Both the position numbers and the translations under genes were made by a program. Shown here piece by piece: positions 47,350-57,102 of a DNA stretch of 64,000 nt (its first letter is position 1; each line of letters begins with the position of its first letter). Below the pieces are notes generated by a model that did not search any database, was not told where the DNA came from, and saw only the letters and a list, made by a program, of their open reading frames with translations. Source of the DNA: Mesorhizobium sp. M1E.F.Ca.ET.045.02.1.1 (lineage in GTDB: Bacteria; Pseudomonadota; Alphaproteobacteria; Rhizobiales; Rhizobiaceae); assembly GCF_003952485.1 (NCBI RefSeq), contig NZ_CP034447.1, positions 620,001 through 684,000 of the forward strand. Reading direction: 5' to 3'.

Positions 47350-47970
47350 GTGGCGGACACTCTGTCGAGCGCTATCGAAACCGCCGGAAGCGGTGATACT
47401 GCGGATGAGCTTCCTCACATTCTCGGACGAAATCTGCGCCGGCTGAGGATCCGCCAGGGGCACTCTCTCGAACGTCTGGCGAAGCTCTCGAGCGTCAGCA
47501 GAGCTATGCTCAGCCAGATCGAGACCGGCAGAAGCGCCCCAAGCATCAGCTTGCTCTGGAAAATCGCCACGGCACTTGGCGTGCCGTTCGCGACGCTGCT
47601 CGACAGCCAGAAAGTTCAAGGCACGGTAGTGCTGCGTCGCGAGCACGCGAAGATCCTGACCTCGTCGGATGGCAAATTCACCTCGCGGGCCCTGTTTCCC
47701 TTCGACGGCGAGCGCAAGGTCGAATTTTACGAGCTTCGCTTCGCCCCAGGCCACACCGAGAACGCCGAGGCGCACGCTCCCGGAACGATCGAAAATCTCA
47801 TCCTCATTAAGGGTCGTTTGGAGATTCGAGCGGGGCTGGCCGCTTCCGATGTGCTTGCTGAGGGCGACGCGATTCTGTTCGAGGCCGATGTGCCGCACAG
47901 CTACCGGAATCTCACCGACAGTGAGGCGATCGCCTATCTCGTCATGACCTACGTCGAGGCTATCGGCTAG
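47350..47970 (+). CDS. XRE-family regulator with C-terminal cupin
   Basis: A 206-residue regulator: HTH over about residues 24-80 (LGRNLRRLRIRQGHSLERLA, SRAMLSQIETGRSAPSISLL) and cupin over 120-200 (FYELRFAPGHTENAEAHAPG, GDAILFEADVPHSYRN). Start is GTG at 47,350. In this family the cupin is the ligand sensor. Its position among organosulfur genes makes a sulfur-compound regulator plausible, but the target is not shown by the sequence. Confidence 0.88.
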   Translation: MADTLSSAIETAGSGDTADELPHILGRNLRRLRIRQGHSLERLAKLSSVSRAMLSQIETGRSAPSISLLWKIATALGVPFATLLDSQKVQGTVVLRREHAKILTSSDGKFTSRALFPFDGERKVEFYELRFAPGHTENAEAHAPGTIENLILIKGRLEIRAGLAASDVLAEGDAILFEADVPHSYRNLTDSEAIAYLVMTYVEAIG

Positions 47971-47978
47971 TCACAACG

Positions 47979-48007
47979 AAAAAAGGGCCGGCAAGCCGAC
48001 CCCCTTT
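47979..48007. terminator. Bidirectional terminator between XRE gene and Met-rich gene
   Basis: AAAAAAGGGCCGGCAAGCCG then ACCCCCTTT: a stem with CCGGC/GCCG(A) pairing flanked by A- and T-rich arms. It can end both the rightward regulator transcript and the leftward Met-rich transcript. Confidence 0.6.
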
Positions 48008-48028
48008 CCAAATTCAGCAGCGATGCGC

Positions 48029-48376
48029 TCAGGCCATCTGGCCCATCATCATCATGCCGCCGCACATCATCATCATGGGCATGCCGGCGCCGTTCATGGC
48101 CATCATGCGCTTGCAGCACTCCATGAACATGTCCTTGGAGGCGTCATCCATCGGCATCATTTCGCAGACCATGCCGTTGGCCGTCATCTTGCAGCTCATC
48201 TTGCACATCATGGCGGGCATCATGCCCTGCATCGGCATACCACCCATCATCGGGTTCATGCCCATCATCGGCATCATGCCCATCATCATGGGGTTCATGG
48301 GCATGCCGCCCATCATCATCGGCATCATGCCATTCATCATCATCGGCATCGGCTGCATCTGCATCGCGGGATTCAT
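48029..48376 (-). CDS. Methionine-rich, cysteine-containing small protein
   Basis: A 115-residue protein in which about 51 residues are Met, arranged in MMGMMPMMG-like repeats, with six cysteines in the C-terminal half (MMCKMSCKMT, MVCEMM, MECCKRMM). GGAG lies six bases before the ATG and a terminator follows, which supports this strand over the His-rich frame opposite. Soft-metal (Cu(I)/Ag(I)) binding is one reading; a store of sulfur as methionine is another, given the organosulfur neighbours. No signal peptide or membrane segment is evident. Function unknown. Confidence 0.7.
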   Translation of the reverse strand: MNPAMQMQPMPMMMNGMMPMMMGGMPMNPMMMGMMPMMGMNPMMGGMPMQGMMPAMMCKMSCKMTANGMVCEMMPMDDASKDMFMECCKRMMAMNGAGMPMMMMCGGMMMMGQMA

Positions 48377-48484
48377 GATCTGCTCCGGTTGTTGAAGACG
48401 TCCCGCCCGTCGCAGGTCGTCGATGGCGGACCCCTAACCTCCGGATTCCGGCGCAGGCAACGACAGATTATGGATACGCTGCGC

Positions 48485-48508
48485 TTTCCTCCGCTGCAGC
48501 GGAGGAAA
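48485..48508. promoter_or_regulatory. Perfect 24-bp palindrome
   Basis: The left half TTTCCTCCGCTG is mirrored exactly by CAGCGGAGGAAA. It lies between the start of the Met-rich gene and the end of the oxidoreductase gene (both minus strand), so it could be an operator of the Met-rich gene or a hairpin ending the oxidoreductase transcript; no T run follows. Confidence 0.45.
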
Positions 48509-48706
48509 TGTCAGCGACAGCGGAAAAATGCCCCCCCGCGCGCCGTCCGTCATGCTCTGCAACCGGATAAATGAGTATCCATTGCTCTGAACAGCCCTCG
48601 TTCCGGTGCGATTTTTTTGCGCAATGGGATCACGGAAGAAATTGCCGAATCGCCGAAGGCGCTCCGCGCTCGACCCTCACCAGGGTCCATGCGCCTCCCG
48701 ACGACG

Positions 48707-49732
48707 TCAGCGCGAGACGCGCACGATCAGCTTGCCGAAATTGCGCCCCTGCAGGAGGCCGAGAAATGCATCCGGCGCATTGTGCAGCCCATCGACGATG
48801 TCTTCCCTGTAACGGACCTTTCTGGACGCGATCCAGCCGGCCATCGCCTCGTAGAAGGCCGGACGCTGTTCCACGAACTCGCGCTGGATGAAGCCCCTGA
48901 TGGTGAGGCTGCGGCGCAACACGTCGCGCATGACCCCTGGCAGCCGATCCACGCCGGAAGCCGGCAACTCATTGTACTGCGCGATCAGCCCGCAGACCGG
49001 CACGCGGGCAAACTCGTTGAGCAGCGGAAACACGGCGTCCCAGACATGGCCGCCGACATTCTCGAAATAGACGTCGATGCCGTTCGGACAGGCGGCCTTC
49101 AACTGCGCCTCGAAATCCTTCGCACGGTGATCAACGACCGCGTCGAAGCCAAGCTCGTCACGCACGAACGCGCATTTGTTGGGACCGCCTGCGATACCGA
49201 CCGCGCGAGCGCCCTTGATGCGCGCGATCTGGCCGACGACCGAGCCGACCGCGCCGCTTGCGGCCGCCACCACGACGGTCTCACCCGGCTTCGGTCGACC
49301 AATGGTGAGCAAGCCGGCATAGGCCGTGAAGCCGGGCATGCCGAGAACGCCGAGAGCAGTGGTGATGGGGGCTGCCTCCGGATCGAGCTTACGCAGCCCG
49401 GTGCCGTCGGAAATCGCAAAGCTCTGCCATCCCGAATGTGACAGAACGACATCGCCGTCGGCAAAGCCATCGAGGCGGGACCGCACGACGCGGGCGACCG
49501 TGCCGCCCTCGATGACGCCATCGATCTCGACCGGCTTGGCATAGGACTTCGCCGCGTCCATGCGCCCGCGCATATAGGGATCGAGCGAGAGATAAAGGAT
49601 CTGCAGCAGCAGTTCCCCGTCGGCGGGTTCCGGCAGGCCGACCGTTTCGACCCTGAAGTCACTCGGTTTCGGCAGCCCCTGCGGCCTCGCCGCAAGCACG
49701 ACGCGCGTGTTCGCCCCGATCGGCATCGGCAT
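48707..49732 (-). CDS. NADP-dependent oxidoreductase, MDR family (2-alkenal/curcumin reductase type)
   Basis: A 341-residue zinc-independent medium-chain reductase. Features: LYLSLDPYMRGRM near the N-terminus, MPGFTAYAGLL, VVVAAASGAVGSVVGQIARIKG (nucleotide binding), YFENVGGHVWDAVFPLLN and GLIAQYNELPAS. Such enzymes reduce activated C=C bonds with NADPH. The link to sulfur genes is only positional. Confidence 0.88.
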   Translation of the reverse strand: MPMPIGANTRVVLAARPQGLPKPSDFRVETVGLPEPADGELLLQILYLSLDPYMRGRMDAAKSYAKPVEIDGVIEGGTVARVVRSRLDGFADGDVVLSHSGWQSFAISDGTGLRKLDPEAAPITTALGVLGMPGFTAYAGLLTIGRPKPGETVVVAAASGAVGSVVGQIARIKGARAVGIAGGPNKCAFVRDELGFDAVVDHRAKDFEAQLKAACPNGIDVYFENVGGHVWDAVFPLLNEFARVPVCGLIAQYNELPASGVDRLPGVMRDVLRRSLTIRGFIQREFVEQRPAFYEAMAGWIASRKVRYREDIVDGLHNAPDAFLGLLQGRNFGKLIVRVSR

Positions 49733-49735
49733 CTC

Positions 49736-49985
49736 CTATGGCGTGGATGTACCGCGCAGATATCGCTCCAGCCAAAGACTGTGGCGGGAACCGCCGAAGC
49801 ACAAGACGAAATAGATCACCGCGGCGAGCAGATAGGCTTCGTTGTAGAGGCCCAGCCATTGAGGGGCGGAGGCGGATGATTTTGCCGCATTGAGCAGATC
49901 GAAGATGCCGATCACGGCAAGCAGTGACGTTGCCAGCAGTAAGCCGATCGCCAGGTTGACCATGCCGGGGATGACCAGACGGACG
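49736..49985 (-). pseudogene. Remnant of an amino-acid-type ABC permease (C-terminal end)
   Basis: Only about 80 codons of the C-terminus remain (PGMVNLAIGLLLATSLLAVIG, IFDLL, LERYLRG), the pattern of HisM/ArtM-type permeases. Homology stops near 49,985, where the frame runs into arginine/proline-rich sequence facing another remnant gene. The rest of the transporter is absent. Confidence 0.6.
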
Positions 49986-50014
49986 AGGCCTCGCCTATTC
50001 GACCGACCTTCCGG

Positions 50015-51215
50015 ACCACCTCCTAAACGTCCGCGCTTCGAACATGAGCGCCTTCGCGGACAAGCCCGACATTTCGTGCAATGGCTGGAGACAAGAAGCA
50101 TTCCGGTCGACGATCCGGCGACCTATTTCGCTGCGCGCCGCCTCTATGGCGAGTATCTGGAGCATCTGCTGAAGGAGCCTCGGGAGGATAGCGGTTCACG
50201 GCTGCACGTGATCGACGAGGAATGTGTCGAACTGGTGCAGCACGACGGATATGTAGAGCCGCGCCTGGCGAACGGATCGAGCATCGTGGCCGAACGATGC
50301 GTGTTGGCGACCGGGCACGACCGAAGCGCCGGTCGCGGCCAGTTGTTGCTCGCACAGGTCGATGCGGGCCGGACCGCCCTGCGCGAGCGGACGGATCGAG
50401 TCCTCGTGATCGGCACCGGCCTCAGCATGGTCGACACGTGCCTCTCGCTGCTGCTTCGCGGGCATGCCAGCGAGATTGTCGCTGTCTCGCGCCGCGGATT
50501 GCTGCCGGCTGTGCACCGCAAGAACCAGCCTATCGTGTTGCAACGATCCGAGGTTCCGCTCGGCTGCGGACCTGCGCATTTCGTGAATTGGTTCCGCCAG
50601 CTCGTCCGCGCGGCCGAAGCACGCGGCGGCGACTGGCGCGACGTCGTCGATGGATTGCGGCCACACAACCAATCGATCTGGCAGAGCTGGTCGATTACCC
50701 AAAGGCGCAGGTTCTTCCGCCACCTGAAGGCCTGGTGGGATATCCACCGGCACCGCATGGACCTCAGGTGAGCGAGCGCCTGTCGGAAGCAATTGGGAGG
50801 GGACAATTACGGGTGATTGCGAGCCGGGTGCGCGATGTGACACCCGTCGAGGGCGGTTTCTCGGTGCGACTGCATCGCCGAGACGGCCAACGCACTGAGG
50901 AGATTCGGGCTGGGCAGATCTATGACTGCGCCGGCCTTGTCGCGGATCCGGACAAGAGCACGAACCCCCTGATCCGATCCCTTCTCGCCGGCGGCATGGC
51001 GCGGGCGGATGCGCTTCGTATCGGCCTCGACGTCGCGACCGACGGCGCACTGATCAACCGGAATGGAAGGCGCAACGACTTGTTGTACGCGGTTGGCCCC
51101 CTCACCCGCGGGACCTTCCTCGAAATCGAGGGCGATTCCGGACATCCGTGTCCAATGCCAGCGCCTCGCGGGCGCCCTGCTTGCGAGACAAGCGTCGGGG
51201 TTGCCGCGGGTGTGA
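50015..51215 (+). pseudogene. Decayed FAD/NAD(P)-binding protein, paralogue of 43,520-44,938
   Basis: Lacks the N-terminal FAD-binding end. Joined across three frameshifts it reads like the intact paralogue: LNVRASNMSAFADKPD then HFVQWLE (one base lost near 50,070), RVLVIGTGLSMVDTCLSLLL, WWDIHRHRM then APQVSERLSEA (one base lost near 50,760), GTFLEIE then IPDIRVQCQRLAG (one base gained near 51,131), ending at TGA 51,213-51,215. Because of these lesions no single frame gives a full protein. Confidence 0.8.
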
Positions 51216-51296
51216 CCGATTGAGGCCAAATTGCCGGGCTGTAACGGCCGGGCATTCCGGAGCGGCGTCTCCATAAAGGCAACTGTTTCTGATTTT

Positions 51297-51325
51297 GTCT
51301 ATCAAATTAGTAGAATTTTCTTTGA
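51297..51325. promoter_or_regulatory. Sulfur-promoter dyad S2 upstream of ssuA
   Basis: GTCTA (51,297-51,301), eight bases, GTAGA (51,310-51,314), then ATTTTC. Same half-sites and spacing as S3. About 154 bases before the ssuA start. Confidence 0.45.
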
Positions 51326-51467
51326 GGGGACTTCCCTGCCCCGGTACGCTCTTTGAACCGGGCAGCTTTTCCGACGGCGCATCCTGGATCGCCGCACTGC
51401 GCGACGCCGTTCGTGCCCATAGATTTCAAGAGTTCGACCGAACCTCCGGGAGAAGGAGTCCGATTTG

Positions 51468-52421
51468 ATGAAAGCGTTCCTACAGTATCTCGCAAAGATG
51501 ACGCTCGTCGGCGGCATCGCCTTGGGTATTGCAGCGGCGGCAGCCCACGCCGAGGACAAGGTCGTCCGGATTGGCTTCCAGAAATACGGCACGCTCATTC
51601 TGCTGAAGACGAAGGGGCTGCTCGAGGAGAAGCTCAAGCCGCAGGGATACACAGTCGAATGGACCGAGTTCCCGGCCGGGCCGCAGCTGCTTGAGGCGCT
51701 TAACGTCGGCTCCATCGACTTCGGCACGACTGGCGAGGCGCCGCCGATCTTCGCGCAGGCGGCTGGCGCGCCACTGGTCTATGTCGGCTATGAGCCTCCG
51801 GCACCGGAAGCCGAGGCGATCCTGGTCCCCAAGGACAGCCCGCTCAAGACGGTGGCCGATCTGAAGGGCAAGAAGGTCGCACTGAACAAGGGCTCCAATG
51901 TCCACTACCTGCTGGTCAAGGCCCTCGAGAAGGCGGGACTTGCCTACACCGACATCGATGTGAACTTCCTGCCGCCGGCCGACGCGCGCGCCGCCTTCGA
52001 GCAGGGCGCCGTCGATGCCTGGGTCATCTGGGAGCCCTTCCTGGCAGCCGCCGAAGCGGCGACCGGTGCACGGCAGCTGGCGAACGGCAGCGGCGTCGTG
52101 GACAATCACGAGTTCTACCTGTCCTCGCGCGACTTCCTCGACGCTCATCCCGACGCGGTCGACACGATCCTTGCCTCGCTCGGCGAGGTCGACACATGGA
52201 TCAACGCTAGTCGCGCCGACGTGGCGAAGCAGTTCTCGCCGGCGCTCGGCATTCCCGAGGAGGTGCTGCAGGTCGCGGTCCAGCGGCGCAGCTACGGCGT
52301 GCAGCCGATCACGCCGGAAGTGGCGGCCGCGCAGCAGAAGATCGCCGACGTGTTCTTCAAGCTCGGCCTGATCCCGCACGAGATCTCGATCGCCGACGCC
52401 GTGAGGAAGCCGCAATCGTGA
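51468..52421 (+). CDS. ssuA: Aliphatic sulfonate-binding periplasmic protein
   Basis: A 317-residue periplasmic protein with signal peptide ([19 protein letters not shown], cut near residue 30) and the SsuA fold: [57 protein letters not shown] and [24 protein letters not shown] precedes the ATG at 51,468. First gene of ssuA-ssuD-ssuC-ssuB, overlapping ssuD by 4 bases. Confidence 0.95.
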   Translation: MKAFLQYLAKMTLVGGIALGIAAAAAHAEDKVVRIGFQKYGTLILLKTKGLLEEKLKPQGYTVEWTEFPAGPQLLEALNVGSIDFGTTGEAPPIFAQAAGAPLVYVGYEPPAPEAEAILVPKDSPLKTVADLKGKKVALNKGSNVHYLLVKALEKAGLAYTDIDVNFLPPADARAAFEQGAVDAWVIWEPFLAAAEAATGARQLANGSGVVDNHEFYLSSRDFLDAHPDAVDTILASLGEVDTWINASRADVAKQFSPALGIPEEVLQVAVQRRSYGVQPITPEVAAAQQKIADVFFKLGLIPHEISIADAVRKPQS

Positions 52422-53596
52422 ACACCGCAGCCGACCTTTCGCCCGACCGGGTGAACGTGCTGTGGTTCCTGCCGACCCACGGGGACGGCAGGTACCTCGG
52501 CACCGCAGTCGGCGGCCGTGCGACCGATCTCCCGTATCTCAGGCAGATCGCGCAGGCGGCAGACCAGCTCGGCTACTACGGCGTGCTGTTGCCGACGGGA
52601 AAGAGCTGTGAGGATTCCTGGATCGTCGCCTCGGCGATGCTCACCTCCACGGAGCGGTTGAAGTTCCTGGTCGCGGTGAGGCCCGGGCTACAGCCGCCGA
52701 CCGTCGCCGCGCGCATGACCGCAACGCTGGACCGTCTGTCAAGCGGACGGCTGTTGATCAACGTCGTCACCGGCGGCGACCCGGTCGAAAATAAGGGTGA
52801 CGGCATCTTCCTCAGCCATGCCGACCGCTACGAGATCACCCGCGAGTTCATGCATGCTTACAAGGCGCTGCTCGCCGGCGAGACCGTGACGACGTCGGGC
52901 AAGCACATCCGCCTCGAGGGCGGACAGCTATTGTTCCCGCCGGTGCAGTCACCGCATCCGCCGCTCTACTTCGGCGGCTCATCCGAAGAAGGCATCGACG
53001 TCGCAGCAGAGACGGTCGACAAATATCTCACCTGGGGCGAGCCGCCGGCACTCGTCGCCGAGAAGATCGCCAAGGTGAGGGCGACGACCCGCAAGCACGG
53101 CCGAAAACTCAGCTTCGGCATTCGCCTTCACGTCATCGTGCGCGAGACCTCTGACGAAGCCTGGGCAGCGGCCGACCGCCTGATCGCGCATCTCGACGAC
53201 GAGACGATCGCCAAGGCGCAAACCGTGTTCGCGCGCATGGACTCCGTCGGGCAGAGCCGCATGAGCGCGCTGCACGGCGGGCGCCGCGACAAGCTCGTCG
53301 TCAGCCCCAATCTCTGGGCGGGCGTCGGCCTGGTCAGAGGGGGTGCGGGAACCGCCCTCGTCGGTTCGCCGGAAGAAGTCGCCGCACGCATGAACGAATA
53401 CCGGTCGATCGGCATCGATACGTTCATCCTGTCGGGCTACCCGCATCTCGAAGAAGCGTACCGGTTCGCCGAACTCGTCTTCCCGTTGCTGCCGCTGGCG
53501 CATGCGCCGGAGAAGGCCGAGCTCTCCGTCAACACCGGTCCGTTCGGCGAGACGATCGCCAACGAGATCCGCCCCGCTGCAAGAAGGGCGTCCTGA
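52418..53596 (+). CDS. ssuD: FMNH2-dependent alkanesulfonate monooxygenase (copy 2)
   Basis: A 392-residue SsuD with the same blocks as copy 1: [60 protein letters not shown] and [22 protein letters not shown] start overlaps the ssuA stop. It desulfonates alkanesulfonates to aldehyde and sulfite with FMNH2, which may come from the msuE product at 35 kb because the adjacent msuE copy is broken. Confidence 0.95.
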   Translation: MNTAADLSPDRVNVLWFLPTHGDGRYLGTAVGGRATDLPYLRQIAQAADQLGYYGVLLPTGKSCEDSWIVASAMLTSTERLKFLVAVRPGLQPPTVAARMTATLDRLSSGRLLINVVTGGDPVENKGDGIFLSHADRYEITREFMHAYKALLAGETVTTSGKHIRLEGGQLLFPPVQSPHPPLYFGGSSEEGIDVAAETVDKYLTWGEPPALVAEKIAKVRATTRKHGRKLSFGIRLHVIVRETSDEAWAAADRLIAHLDDETIAKAQTVFARMDSVGQSRMSALHGGRRDKLVVSPNLWAGVGLVRGGAGTALVGSPEEVAARMNEYRSIGIDTFILSGYPHLEEAYRFAELVFPLLPLAHAPEKAELSVNTGPFGETIANEIRPAARRAS

Positions 53597-53598
53597 GC

Positions 53599-54417
53599 AT
53601 GGCCCGGCCCTCGCGCCTTCACGGCACCGGCGCGGCAGCGTTTCAGACGCTGGCGTCCTGGGCGCTGCCGATCGGCCTCGTGATCGTCTGGGAGATCGCC
53701 TCGCGAAGCGGCGCGCTGTCGACCCGCCTCCTGCCGGCGCCAAGCGCAGTAGCGGTGGCGTTCTGGGAGAGCCTCAAAAACGGCACGCTTCTTACCCACG
53801 CGACGATCTCGACCGAACGCGCGCTCAAGGGGCTGCTCATCGGCGGCGGCATCGGCTTCGTGCTGGGAATCCTCGCCGGGGTCTCGCGACTGGCTGAGAC
53901 CATCTTCGACTCCTCGATGCAGATGCTGCGCAATGTGCCGCATCTGGCAATCATCCCGCTGGTCATCCTGTGGTTCGGGATCGGCGAAGGAGCGAAGATA
54001 TTCCTCGTCGCGATCGGCACAGCCTTTCCGATTTATCTCAACACCTTCCACGGCATCCGCACCGTCGATCCGAAGCTGATCGAGATGGCGCGCGTCTACG
54101 GACTGGGTCCATTCGCCCTGTTCTTCAGGGTAATCCTTCCCGGTGCGCTCCCCTCGATCCTCGTCGGGCTACGCTTCTCGCTCGGCATCATGTGGCTCAC
54201 TCTGATCGTGGCCGAAACGATCTCGGCTTCGTCCGGCATCGGCTACATGACCATGAACGCGCGCGAGTTCCTGCAGACGGACGTCGTCGTGCTCGGCATC
54301 ATCGTCTACGCGCTGCTCGGCAAGCTGGCCGATTTCATCACGCGGATCATCGAGGCACGCGCACTCGCCTGGCATCCTGCCTATCGTCCGAACGCAACCA
54401 GGGAAGCGACGTCGTGA
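53599..54417 (+). CDS. ssuC: Aliphatic sulfonate ABC transporter permease
   Basis: A 272-residue permease with about six hydrophobic segments, the family start [16 protein letters not shown] region, the conserved [20 protein letters not shown] and the coupling loop [24 protein letters not shown]. Starts 2 bases after ssuD. Confidence 0.95.
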   Translation: MARPSRLHGTGAAAFQTLASWALPIGLVIVWEIASRSGALSTRLLPAPSAVAVAFWESLKNGTLLTHATISTERALKGLLIGGGIGFVLGILAGVSRLAETIFDSSMQMLRNVPHLAIIPLVILWFGIGEGAKIFLVAIGTAFPIYLNTFHGIRTVDPKLIEMARVYGLGPFALFFRVILPGALPSILVGLRFSLGIMWLTLIVAETISASSGIGYMTMNAREFLQTDVVVLGIIVYALLGKLADFITRIIEARALAWHPAYRPNATREATS

Positions 54418-55244
54418 GAGAGTCTGCGACCGTGCTGCGGCTGCACAAGGATGCCGTGTTCCACGAGGCGGACGCGCCGGCGGAGCCGGATCTGCTTCGC
54501 CGCGTGGCACCGGGCGACCTCGACACGCGGTCACCGGGTGGGCAGGACGTCCGCCTCGACGGCCTCTCGAAGTCGTTTGGCGAGAGATGCGTCCTGTCGG
54601 AACTCGACCTGACGATTCCCTCCGGGCAATTGCTGGCGATCGTCGGCCGCTCCGGCTGCGGCAAGTCCACGCTGCTTCGCCTCATCGCCGGCCTCGACCG
54701 GCCGACGAGCGGCACGATTGCGGTCGGCGGCGCCAAAGTCGAGTCGCTGCAATCGAACGTCCGGCTGCTCTTCCAGGACGCGCGGCTGCTTCCCTGGCAT
54801 CGCGTGCTGGGCAATGTCGGCATTGCGCGCACCAAGGGTTGGCGCGAGACGGCTGCCAAGGCCCTTGCGGATGTGGGACTCGCCGATCGATCGAAGGACT
54901 GGCCCGCCGTCCTGTCCGGCGGACAGGCCCAGCGCGTCGCGCTCGCCAGGGCTCTGGTGAGCCGGCCAGGAGTCCTGCTCCTCGACGAGCCGTTCGGCGC
55001 TCTCGATGCATTGACGCGCATGGAGATGCATCGCCTGCTTGAGCGCATCTGGCGCGAGCACGGCTTTACGACAGTGCTCATCACCCATGACGTCGCCGAG
55101 GCGGTGGCCCTTGCGGACCGGGTGCTCGTCATTCGCGACGGCGGCATAGCGCTCGACATGCCGGTCGATCTGCCCCGGCCGAGACGGGAGGCCGCCGATA
55201 CCGCGGCCGTCGCGCTGCAGGCGAGAATTCTCGAAGAGGTATAG
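54414..55244 (+). CDS. ssuB: Aliphatic sulfonate ABC transporter ATPase
   Basis: A 276-residue ATPase: Walker [11 protein letters not shown]-loop [11 protein letters not shown], signature [16 protein letters not shown], Walker [14 protein letters not shown] and H-loop [11 protein letters not shown] start at 54,414 overlaps the ssuC stop. A Pro/Asp-rich 45-residue leader precedes the core; a later start is possible. Confidence 0.94.
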   Translation: MRESATVLRLHKDAVFHEADAPAEPDLLRRVAPGDLDTRSPGGQDVRLDGLSKSFGERCVLSELDLTIPSGQLLAIVGRSGCGKSTLLRLIAGLDRPTSGTIAVGGAKVESLQSNVRLLFQDARLLPWHRVLGNVGIARTKGWRETAAKALADVGLADRSKDWPAVLSGGQAQRVALARALVSRPGVLLLDEPFGALDALTRMEMHRLLERIWREHGFTTVLITHDVAEAVALADRVLVIRDGGIALDMPVDLPRPRREAADTAAVALQARILEEV

Positions 55245-55296
55245 GCGCGGCGGTCCTCGACCCGCGCGGCGCTTCGGCAAGAGCAAGGAGCTGGTA

Positions 55297-57102
55297 ATGA
55301 CGCATCGGGGTCACGGATCGGATAGCGAAGACGGCCGGGCCGCCCGTGGGAGAGCGGCGCCAGATTCGGTGGGCGTTGCCGATGGCGGCCGCCGCCGCTT
55401 TCTGGGCGCCGCCGGAGGCGTCGCGGCGATAGCCGTCACGGGCTTGCCTCCGCTCGCAGTCGTCGGCGCGACGCCGGCCCGCGCCGCCGAACAAACCTCG
55501 GAGGAAGCCCACCTCGCCTTCCGTAAGCACGCCTATGTCGTGCGAAGCACCGCAGCGGATGCGGATTTCGCGGTCGAGATAGCGCCGCATCCGGTTAACG
55601 GAGACGAGCAGAAGTATCCGAACCTGATCGGCTCCGACACACGCGGCCTGCCGCATGACGAACGCGGCGAAGTCGACCGTGCAGCCTTTGACGCGGCGCT
55701 CAAGGCCTATGCATGGGGCGATCCGGCCGACTTCGAGGCGATACCGCTCGGCGGGAAGCGCAAGCAGCTCAATCCGATCGGCTCGCTCGCGGTGAACCTG
55801 ACGGGCTGCGTCGGTCCGCAATTCGCTGTCCCGCCGGCTCCGACGCTCGACGGCGCAACCCGGGCGAGCGAGGCCGTCGAGCTCTACTGGCAGTCGCTCC
55901 TGCGCGACGTTCCGCTGTCGGAGCTGACGAACGACACCAGAAACAAGGACGTGCTCGCCGCGGTCGACGAATTGAACAACCTCGCCGCCTTCAACGGCCC
56001 GCGCAAGGACGGCAGCATCACGCCCGAGACCCTGTTCCGCGGGACAGCACTCTATGTCGACGCCGCAGATCCGTCGGGGCGGACCGGGCGCTATGCAACG
56101 CCGCCCGGCACGCTTCAGGGTCCCTACATCTCGCAATTCCTGCTCAAGGACGCTCCTTACGGCAGCCAGCTCATCCCCGCCCGCATCCGCACCGCCGCGG
56201 CCGGCACCGATTTCCTCACCGGCTACGACGAGTGGCTCGCCATCCAGAACGGCAATCCGCCCGCCAAGCCGACCAGCTTCGACCCGACGCTGCGCTACAT
56301 CGCGACCGGCCGCGACCTCGCCGAATATGTGCACAACAACCCGGCCACATTCTGGTCGGCCGCCCTGCTGCTCGGCGTGGGATCCGACAAGGCCAATGCC
56401 GAGTACGGAGGCTTTGGGATCCCGTTCAGCAAATCCAATCCCTACGTGAAGTCGAAAACGCAGACCGGCGGGTACGGCACGTTCGGCCTGACTTACGCAC
56501 AGGGCCTGCTGCCGTTGACTGCTTCGCTGGCCATCCGTGTGGCGTACTGGCAGAAATTCTACGTCCATCGCGCCCCGCGGCCGGAGGCTTATGGCGGGCT
56601 GATCCACCACCGCATCGCCAACAAGGTGGACGCCTATACCGTCCACGGCGACGTCCTGAACTCGGCCGCTTTGGCACGAAGCGTCGGCAAGTTCGGCACC
56701 CATCTCCTCTCCCACGTGTATCCGGAGGGAGCGCCGATCCACTCCACCTATCCCGGCGGGGCGGCCCAGATCGCTGCGTCCAACGTGACGATCCTCAAAG
56801 CGCTGTTCGATGAGGACGCCGTCATCCCCAATCCCGTGCAGCCAGACCCGAAGGATCCGACGAAGCTCGTCCCCTACCGGGGCGAGCCGCTCACCGTCGG
56901 TGGCGAGCTCAACAAGCTCGCCTGGAACTACGGCATCGGCCGCGACTGGGCCGGCATCCATTGGCGCTCCGACTTCTCGGCGTCGCTGGCGCTCGGCGAG
57001 GCTGTCGCGATCAGCGTGTTGCGCAACGAGCGGCAAACGTATCGTGAGCCGTTCGGGAAATTCACGTTCACCCGCTTCGACGGAACGAAGGCCGAGGTGT
57101 GA
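55297..57102 (+). CDS. Tat-exported vanadium-haloperoxidase-like protein lacking the catalytic His
   Basis: A 601-residue PAP2-superfamily protein of the vanadium haloperoxidase type. A twin-arginine leader (GRRRFLGAAGG, residues 31-41, cleavage near ARA-AE at about 63) implies export folded to the periplasm. Oxyanion-site motifs: Lys420 and Arg428 in KFYVHRAPRP, and Arg549/His555 in GRDWAGIHWRSD. The middle motif, normally P-(S/A)-G-H, is PGGA: Ala489 stands where the acid-base His belongs, and Gly487 where a Ser or Ala is usual. AAGGAG precedes the ATG. It lies 52 bases after ssuB and overlaps the rhodanese gene. Halogenation is doubtful; phosphatase or oxyanion binding could remain. Confidence 0.85.
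   Translation: MTHRGHGSDSEDGRAARGRAAPDSVGVADGGRRRFLGAAGGVAAIAVTGLPPLAVVGATPARAAEQTSEEAHLAFRKHAYVVRSTAADADFAVEIAPHPVNGDEQKYPNLIGSDTRGLPHDERGEVDRAAFDAALKAYAWGDPADFEAIPLGGKRKQLNPIGSLAVNLTGCVGPQFAVPPAPTLDGATRASEAVELYWQSLLRDVPLSELTNDTRNKDVLAAVDELNNLAAFNGPRKDGSITPETLFRGTALYVDAADPSGRTGRYATPPGTLQGPYISQFLLKDAPYGSQLIPARIRTAAAGTDFLTGYDEWLAIQNGNPPAKPTSFDPTLRYIATGRDLAEYVHNNPATFWSAALLLGVGSDKANAEYGGFGIPFSKSNPYVKSKTQTGGYGTFGLTYAQGLLPLTASLAIRVAYWQKFYVHRAPRPEAYGGLIHHRIANKVDAYTVHGDVLNSAALARSVGKFGTHLLSHVYPEGAPIHSTYPGGAAQIAASNVTILKALFDEDAVIPNPVQPDPKDPTKLVPYRGEPLTVGGELNKLAWNYGIGRDWAGIHWRSDFSASLALGEAVAISVLRNERQTYREPFGKFTFTRFDGTKAEV

Noticed and set aside
46746..47396. 216-residue plus-strand frame overlapping the small protein and XRE-cupin gene
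   Set aside because: Overlaps two better-supported genes in another frame; basic, low-complexity C-terminus typical of a shadow.
48023..48574. Histidine-rich 183-residue frame on the plus strand
   Set aside because: It is the antisense of the Met-rich gene (ATG codons read as CAT). The minus-strand frame has the better ribosome site and a terminator.
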